DNA of 64,000 bases, from the NCBI GenBank assembly GCA_002307235.1, contig DBTV01000031.1, positions 133,936 through 197,935 on the forward strand. The letters run 5' to 3'. Source of the stretch: Acidobacteriaceae bacterium UBA1307 (GTDB taxonomy: Bacteria; Acidobacteriota; Terriglobia; Terriglobales; Acidobacteriaceae). Below the pieces are notes generated by a model. That model did no database searches. It was not told where the DNA came from and was given only the letters and a program-made list of their open reading frames with translations. A program made the translations under genes and the position numbers. The stretch's first letter is position 1. Every line of letters begins with the position of its first letter. Shown piece after piece: positions 59,101-64,000 of the stretch.

Positions 59101-59922
59101 ATGAACGGAATCTCCTCATCCGCCGCCCTGCAGACCTGGAAGCTGGTCATCGCCTACGACGGCACCGACTACAAGGGCTGGCAGGTCCAGCCCGGCGAAC
59201 GCACCATCCAGGGCGAGGTGCAATCCGCCCTCGGCCGCATCGTCGGCGAAGCTCCTCTGCCGCAGGGCTCGGGGCGCACCGATGCCGGTGTTCACGCCCT
59301 CGCCCAGGTCGCCAGCTTCGAGCTTGCCACGCGCATTCCCGAACCCAACCTGCTCCGCGCCCTCAATGGAACACTTCCCCCCTCCATTCGCATCCTCGAA
59401 GCGAGAACGGTGCGAAGCACCTTTCATGCGCGCCACTCCTCCCACGCCAAAACCTACGAGTACCGCATCTTTCGCGGCGCCTGCTGCCCGCCCTTCCTGG
59501 CCCGCTACGTCTACGCCAGCCGCTGGCCCATGGATCTGGAGGCGATGAACCGCGCCGCCCAACTGTTCGTCGGCACCCGGGATTTCGTCAGCTTCGCCGC
59601 CTCTGACCCGGACCTGAACGCCCGCACCAACGCAGAGCAGAACAACGCGCCGAACATCACCGTCAAAACGATTTTTTCCTCGCTCTGGAGCGAAGAGCCC
59701 TCCATGGAAGGTCCGCTGCTCCTCTATCGCGTCCGTGGCAGCGGATTTCTGCATCACATGGTCCGCAATCTGGTCGGCACCATGCTCGACGTCGGCCGGG
59801 GCCGCATCGCGCCCGAGGCCATCCCGGAGATCATCGCCGCCCGCTCGCGCTCGGCCGCCGGCCCCACCGCCCCGGCCCACGGCCTGTTCCTGCACTCGGT
59901 CGAGTACGGCGAAGACGAATAG
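59101..59922 (+). CDS. truA: tRNA pseudouridine synthase A
   Basis: Makes pseudouridine at positions 38-40 of tRNA anticodon arms. The 273-residue protein shows WKLVIAYDGTDYKGWQVQPG, the catalytic-Asp motif GSGRTDAGVHALAQVASFEL (Asp61), ARHSSHAKTYEYRIFRG and, near the end, GSGFLHHMVRNLVGTMLDVG. ATG 59101 is chosen as the family-typical start with a weak GGA upstream; two earlier in-frame ATG codons add variable sequence. It converges on the TonB-dependent receptor gene and shares a bidirectional terminator with it. Confidence 0.95.
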   Translation: MNGISSSAALQTWKLVIAYDGTDYKGWQVQPGERTIQGEVQSALGRIVGEAPLPQGSGRTDAGVHALAQVASFELATRIPEPNLLRALNGTLPPSIRILEARTVRSTFHARHSSHAKTYEYRIFRGACCPPFLARYVYASRWPMDLEAMNRAAQLFVGTRDFVSFAASDPDLNARTNAEQNNAPNITVKTIFSSLWSEEPSMEGPLLLYRVRGSGFLHHMVRNLVGTMLDVGRGRIAPEAIPEIIAARSRSAAGPTAPAHGLFLHSVEYGEDE

Positions 59923-59990
59923 TTTTTCTCGCGAAATTTCTGTCAATCGCAGGGATCTAAAGAAGATAGGATTTCAGGGTCTCCGACACA

Positions 59991-60027
59991 ACAAGGGCCG
60001 CGCAGCCTCTGCGCGACCCTTGTGTTT
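59991..60027. terminator. Bidirectional terminator between truA and the receptor gene
   Basis: A 15-base arm ACAAGGGCCGCGCAG pairs with CTGCGCGACCCTTGT (one G-T pair) around CCT, followed by GTTTT on the plus strand. Confidence 0.85.
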
Positions 60028-60045
60028 TGGCTTCGAAGCTCCGTT

Positions 60046-63000
60046 CTAGAAGGTGAAGTGTACCGCCAGCTCCGCGCTGCGCGGGCCACCCCCGCCCAGA
60101 TACGGATTGCCGCTGCCCACATCCGGCGTCGCCGTGGCCGTCAGAAAATCCGAGCTCGAACCGGCCAGCAGCTTGCTGCCCGAGGCCGTCGGACTGCCGA
60201 AGACGTCGATGCCGAAGCCCGGCAACAGCGGATTGGTGTAGTTCACGTGGTTCAGAACATTGAAGACATCCGCGCGCAGCTCCACGGAAACGCCATTCGC
60301 CAGCTTCGTCGTCTTGGTCAGCGAAAGATCCAGTTGCGAGAAGGCCGTCGAGCTGAAGGCGTTGCGGCCCTCGTTGCCCGGATGCTGGGTGCCGCTCACG
60401 CAGGCCCCGGCGGAACTATCCCAGGTGCAGGGCGCGGCAAAGGCCGCCAGATTCAGCAGCGCATTGCCGTGCGCTCCGGCATGCGGGTTGCCGACAATGT
60501 CCGGCCGGCCATACCACTCGCCGCTGCCGTTGTAGTCATCCTCGAAGAGATAGCTGACCGTGTAGGGCTGGCCGCTGGCGTAGTTGTAGATGCCATCGAT
60601 GGCCCAGCCGTTGGTCAGATGCGGCAGCGCATGGAACTTCGGCAGATCGTAGGTCCAGAAAAGTTGCACGCGCTGGCGCACGTCAAAGTTCGAGCTGGCC
60701 CGCTCGGCATGCGGATTGAAGCTGTTGTCGGGCATGGCGGCGTTCGGCACAAAGTCCATGCCGTCGCTGGCCGTGTCGATCGAATGCGCCCAGGTGTAGT
60801 TGAGCGTCGAGCTCAGCCCGTGCCAGTTCTGCACCTTCAGCGAGCTCTGCAGCGAGTTGTAGCTGGACTCGGCGCTGGTCTCGATCTGGTTCAGATAGGT
60901 CAGCGGCAGCGTGCCATACGAGCCATAGGTGTAGCTCGGATAGCACTGCGCGCCGTAGCTCACCGTCTGTCCATTCGGGCAGGCGTAGACCGCGCCCGCC
61001 ACGTTGTTCACCTGATTCAGATCGCGGAAGCGGTACAGGTGCCGTCCCTGCGAACCGATGTAGCCGAGAGTCGCCGCCATGTGGTGCGTCAGTTGCGATT
61101 CAAGATTCAGGCTGTAGGACCCGTAGCGCGGCGTCACGTTGTTCTGCGAAACCGTGAAGGCGCTGCTCGGCGCATAGTCGCTGAAGATCTGCTGCCCATA
61201 GGCAATGGTTGAAACCGTGCTCTGCGCGAACTTGATGTCGTTGAAAGCCGGTCCGGCCTGCGCCGCGTTGGTGTTGTAGGCCTGATTGCCCACGAAGAAG
61301 TCCTGCGACGGGCCGTCATAATAGATGCCACCGCCCACGCGCACCACCAGTTTGCCGTCGCCCCGCAGGTCGTCGACCAGGCTCACGCGCGGCGCAAAGT
61401 TCGTCCAGCTCTTCGGATACAGCGAGGACGGAGCGCCCGTCGTGCCCACCGTTTCCATCGTGGCCGTCTGCAGATTGAAGAGCGAGAAGGCCTGATTCTT
61501 GGCGCCGATCACGCCAAAGTAGTCCCAGCGCAGACCGTAGTTGAGGCTGATGCGGCTGCTCACGTGCCAGGTGTCGAGCAGATAAACGCCCGCGCCGTTC
61601 TGATAGCTGTAGCGGGTGCCATTGCCCTCGGCCGAGCTGCCGCTCTTGATGTTGCCCACGAGAAAATCCTCAAGCGTGGCAAAGGTCAGCTTGCCGCGAT
61701 GGCCCGAGTTGATAAAGCTGTTGATGAAGGTACGACGCCATTCGACACCAGCCTTGAAGCTGTGCCGGCCCTCGGTCAGCGAGACGTTGCCAAAGAGCTG
61801 ATAGTTAGTGTCGATGCGGCCACGCGCATCGCTCGAGGTTGCGCCAATCGGGCTGTAGGCTGCCACCTGAATCGCAGGCAGACCAAGGTCGCGCGACGTC
61901 GCGCTATCGGGCAACGTGGCAAGGCCAATCGTCGAGGGATTGAAGCCGTTGTCCTGCGGCAGAAACTGTTGCAGGTAGCGATTGTAGCCGCCGCGCAGCT
62001 CAAAGATCAGATTCGGACGCGGCACCGAGGTATACGAGACCGAAGCCACATTCACATGCGTCGGCGTCGAAGTGTTGTAGCCCGGCGCGCTGCTGCCGGT
62101 GTAGAGCATGCCCAGCGGAAAGCTCTGACGGCCATGCGAATAGAAGTAACGCGCACTCAGCAGATCGCCCGCGCTCAACCAGTGCAGGTGCTGGTCAATC
62201 TTGGCGATGGCGTTGTCGCTCGCATTATGAAAGGGCGTGGTAAAGGTCTCGCTCTCGTCGCTCGTCGGCAGCGTGCCCCAGGGCTTGAGCGCCAGCAGGC
62301 TCTTGATGACCGGATTGATCGTTGTGCCATTGCTCAGGGCATCGCTGATCTCGTCAGTGGTCGGCACCGCGCCCAACTGCGGCAACCCACCGTCCTCGCG
62401 CTGGCCCTCATACGAGAGCAGGAAGAAGGAGCGGTCGCGCAGAATCGGGCCCGCAACCAGACCGCCGAACTGGTGATTCGTGTAATCGTTCTTCGGCTTG
62501 TCGGTCGTGTTAAAGGCATTGCGCGCACTCAACGCATCGTTGCGAAAGTATTCAAAGGCGCTGCCGTGCAACTGGTTGGTGCCGCTCTTGGTCACGATGT
62601 TGACCGTCGCACCGGCGCTGCGGCCAAACTCGGCCTCGGCGTTGCCGGTCACCGGCAGCTCGGCCAGCGCATCCACCGGAAGAATCGTCGCCGGCGCGCC
62701 CCACACGCCCGCCTGATTGACCGCCGGAAGATTCCGGTAGCCGTCGTTCATGTCCGTGCCATCGAGCAGATAGTTGTTCGAGCGGCCACGATTGCCGTTC
62801 AGGCTGAACAGGCCGTAGGAACCGGCCGACTCGGTCGAGCCATTCGGATCACTGGTCGCGCCCGGCACCATCTCGATCAGCTTGGTGTAATCGCGGCCAT
62901 TCAGTGGCAGCTCGGCGGCCTGCGCGGCATCAATCGTGCCACCGGAAGTGTTCGAGGCCGTCTCCACCATCGGCACATCGGCCATCACCTCGACCACCTC

Positions 63001-63345
63001 TTCCACCGAGCCGGTCTGCAGTTTGGCGTCGGCGCGCGAGGCTCCACCCACGCTCACTGAAACCTTGGTCAGCGTCAGCGAGCGAAAGCCCTTCGCCTGC
63101 ACCATCACGCTGTAGCTGCCGAGCGGAAGCTCGCTGGCCGAGTACACGCCCAGATCGTTGCTCTGCACCGTGCGCGTCATGCCCGTACCCGGACTGAAGA
63201 TCTTCACCTGCGCACCGGGAATCGCCGCACCGGTTGCATCCGTCACCGTTCCCTCAATGCTTCCACGAAAGGTTTGCGCCGAAATTTTTCCGGTACAGAA
63301 CAGGATTTCCAATATACATAACGCCACGATCAGGCGATTTCTCAT
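60046..63345 (-). CDS. Oar-type TonB-dependent outer-membrane receptor
   Basis: A 1099-residue outer-membrane protein. After a signal peptide (LIVALCILEILFCTGKISA) residues 25-105 form a carboxypeptidase-regulatory-like beta domain (GSIEGTVTDATGAAIPGAQV, then VYSASELPLGSYSVMVQAKGF). A plug domain follows (ELPLNGRDYTKLIEMVPGAT, then EAEFGRSAGATVNIVTKSGTN), then a long barrel ending in VHFTF with the terminal Phe used for outer-membrane assembly. This is the architecture of the Oar/CarB-like receptors that are abundant in Acidobacteria; ligands are mostly unknown. AGGAG lies eight bases before the ATG. No SusD-type gene is adjacent, and any TonB (for example at 6-7 kb) must act in trans. Confidence 0.93.
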   Translation of the reverse strand: MRNRLIVALCILEILFCTGKISAQTFRGSIEGTVTDATGAAIPGAQVKIFSPGTGMTRTVQSNDLGVYSASELPLGSYSVMVQAKGFRSLTLTKVSVSVGGASRADAKLQTGSVEEVVEVMADVPMVETASNTSGGTIDAAQAAELPLNGRDYTKLIEMVPGATSDPNGSTESAGSYGLFSLNGNRGRSNNYLLDGTDMNDGYRNLPAVNQAGVWGAPATILPVDALAELPVTGNAEAEFGRSAGATVNIVTKSGTNQLHGSAFEYFRNDALSARNAFNTTDKPKNDYTNHQFGGLVAGPILRDRSFFLLSYEGQREDGGLPQLGAVPTTDEISDALSNGTTINPVIKSLLALKPWGTLPTSDESETFTTPFHNASDNAIAKIDQHLHWLSAGDLLSARYFYSHGRQSFPLGMLYTGSSAPGYNTSTPTHVNVASVSYTSVPRPNLIFELRGGYNRYLQQFLPQDNGFNPSTIGLATLPDSATSRDLGLPAIQVAAYSPIGATSSDARGRIDTNYQLFGNVSLTEGRHSFKAGVEWRRTFINSFINSGHRGKLTFATLEDFLVGNIKSGSSAEGNGTRYSYQNGAGVYLLDTWHVSSRISLNYGLRWDYFGVIGAKNQAFSLFNLQTATMETVGTTGAPSSLYPKSWTNFAPRVSLVDDLRGDGKLVVRVGGGIYYDGPSQDFFVGNQAYNTNAAQAGPAFNDIKFAQSTVSTIAYGQQIFSDYAPSSAFTVSQNNVTPRYGSYSLNLESQLTHHMAATLGYIGSQGRHLYRFRDLNQVNNVAGAVYACPNGQTVSYGAQCYPSYTYGSYGTLPLTYLNQIETSAESSYNSLQSSLKVQNWHGLSSTLNYTWAHSIDTASDGMDFVPNAAMPDNSFNPHAERASSNFDVRQRVQLFWTYDLPKFHALPHLTNGWAIDGIYNYASGQPYTVSYLFEDDYNGSGEWYGRPDIVGNPHAGAHGNALLNLAAFAAPCTWDSSAGACVSGTQHPGNEGRNAFSSTAFSQLDLSLTKTTKLANGVSVELRADVFNVLNHVNYTNPLLPGFGIDVFGSPTASGSKLLAGSSSDFLTATATPDVGSGNPYLGGGGPRSAELAVHFTF

Positions 63346-63557
63346 CGATGCGACTCCTAACAGTACAGGTCAAGACAAAGTAGAAATGTTAATGGCCCTT
63401 GAATAAGGAATAGATGAGGATCTCTTCATTCAAAACCGCATAAATATGCATGATCGCGCCAATCACTCAGATAAGAAGCATCTTGCAATGCATAAAAACC
63501 ATGAATATTTCTCAACGGCACCGGCTCTTGACGGGCCTGATACTCTAAAGAGTCCCT
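63346..63557. other. Receptor/peptidase divergent intergenic region
   Basis: About 210 bp between divergent start codons, AT-rich relative to its neighbours. It should hold the promoters of both genes. I see no clear -35/-10 pair or palindrome that I can support. Confidence 0.3.
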
Positions 63558-64000
63558 ATGACCCTTCACACCCATTCCTCGTTCTTTTCCCGCGTGACGA
63601 AGCTGGCCGGCCTGCGCGCCGTCCATGCCGCCTTTGCCTGGATGCACCAGAATCCGAAGACGATCTTGGACTGGCAGATTGAGCTGTCGAAGATTCCTGG
63701 GCCCCCCTTCGGCGAAGAGAACCGCTCGGTGTGGATGGCCGACCGCTTCCGCGAGGCGGGGCTGAGCGCGGTGACGACCGACGCGATCGGCAACGTCTTC
63801 GCCACGCTGCCGGCCGCCGCGCTGCCGCCTGAAAGCACCGGCCCGGTCGTCGTGCTCTCGGCCCATCTGGACACGGTCTTTCCGCTCGCGACGCCGCTCG
63901 ATGCCAAAATCGACGGCGAGCGGGTCGAGCTGCCCGGCATCTGCGACAACGCGGCCGGCGTGGTCGGCATGCTGGCCGTGGCCCATGCGCTGGTTGAGGC
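63558..64000 (+). CDS. M20-family zinc peptidase, N-terminal part (cut by window edge)
   Basis: The first 147 residues of a di-zinc peptidase of the M20 type, read by hand on the plus strand from ATG 63558. The zinc ligands appear in order: VVLSAHLDTVFPL with His103 and the catalytic-helper Asp105, and LPGICDNAAGVVGML with the bridging Asp130. The N terminus contains TILDWQIELSKIPGPPFGEE, the typical lead-in with a conserved Pro-Pro-Phe and acidic pair. Further ligands lie beyond the edge. Tripeptidase (PepT-like) or dipeptidase activity is likely; the fragment does not decide. It has no visible signal peptide and is divergent from the receptor gene. Confidence 0.85.
   Translation, partial: MTLHTHSSFFSRVTKLAGLRAVHAAFAWMHQNPKTILDWQIELSKIPGPPFGEENRSVWMADRFREAGLSAVTTDAIGNVFATLPAAALPPESTGPVVVLSAHLDTVFPLATPLDAKIDGERVELPGICDNAAGVVGMLAVAHALVE

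Overview
The window is high-GC bacterial chromosome that most resembles a member of the Acidobacteriaceae (Terriglobia). Pointers to this are a 1099-residue Oar-type TonB-dependent receptor with an N-terminal carboxypeptidase-regulatory-like domain, a metY-metX methionine pair, many GTG and TTG starts, several small proteins that look lineage-restricted, and pectin-type glycosidases beside hexuronate catabolism. This placement is inference from gene content; no rRNA or tRNA gene is present to confirm it. I see no CRISPR array, insertion sequence or prophage.

Region 1 (1-7.2 kb): metX (cut by the left edge) and metY, transcribed leftward behind a long leader with a terminator hairpin; ubiX; a HigBA-type toxin-antitoxin pair with its own operator; purB; a glutaredoxin; a cupin; an EmrE-like exporter; and a TonB protein. 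Region 2 (7.3-24.8 kb): ileS-lspA, an exported M1 aminopeptidase, and a leftward operon of ABC ATPase, ABC permease, DUF374 acyltransferase, queA and polA with overlapping or nearly touching genes. Then come recG, an unrecognised 130-residue gene, and acpS followed by an MCE-domain protein. Region 3 (24.8-30.3 kb): leuS, a ParD-like/zeta-type toxin-antitoxin pair with an 11-bp inverted repeat at its start, nfo and a methyltransferase.

Region 4 (30.4-45.2 kb) is the most coherent accessory block and looks like a pectin-sugar locus. It holds a PfkB kinase, an exported GH51 arabinofuranosidase, an exported GH106 rhamnosidase, uxaA-uxaB, kdgK, eda and a FucP-type symporter. The enzymes would release arabinose and rhamnose outside the cytoplasm and carry tagaturonate through altronate, 2-keto-3-deoxygluconate (KDG) and KDPG to pyruvate and glyceraldehyde 3-phosphate. 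Uronate isomerase (uxaC) is not in the window. A small secreted TonB-domain protein and pncB interrupt the block. The same short operator-like palindrome, GGTC-W-GACC preceded by T and followed by T, lies upstream of both uxaA and kdgK and suggests one GntR-type regulator.

Region 5 (45.3-64 kb) returns to housekeeping: uvrA, two tiny genes, an exported TPR protein, a SprT-like metallopeptidase, lgt, hpt, deoC, a two-GAF PP2C phosphatase, aroA, an orphan TolC-type protein, truA, the Oar-type receptor, and the start of an M20-family peptidase cut by the right edge.

Most gene ends carry clear bidirectional hairpins. Two of these, after the M1 aminopeptidase and after aroA, are unusually long perfect palindromes with little or no T tract. 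There are also signs of unannotated RNA or regulation: the metY leader, a plus-strand terminator with no gene in front of it upstream of fucP, and a nested inverted repeat upstream of the tolC-type gene.
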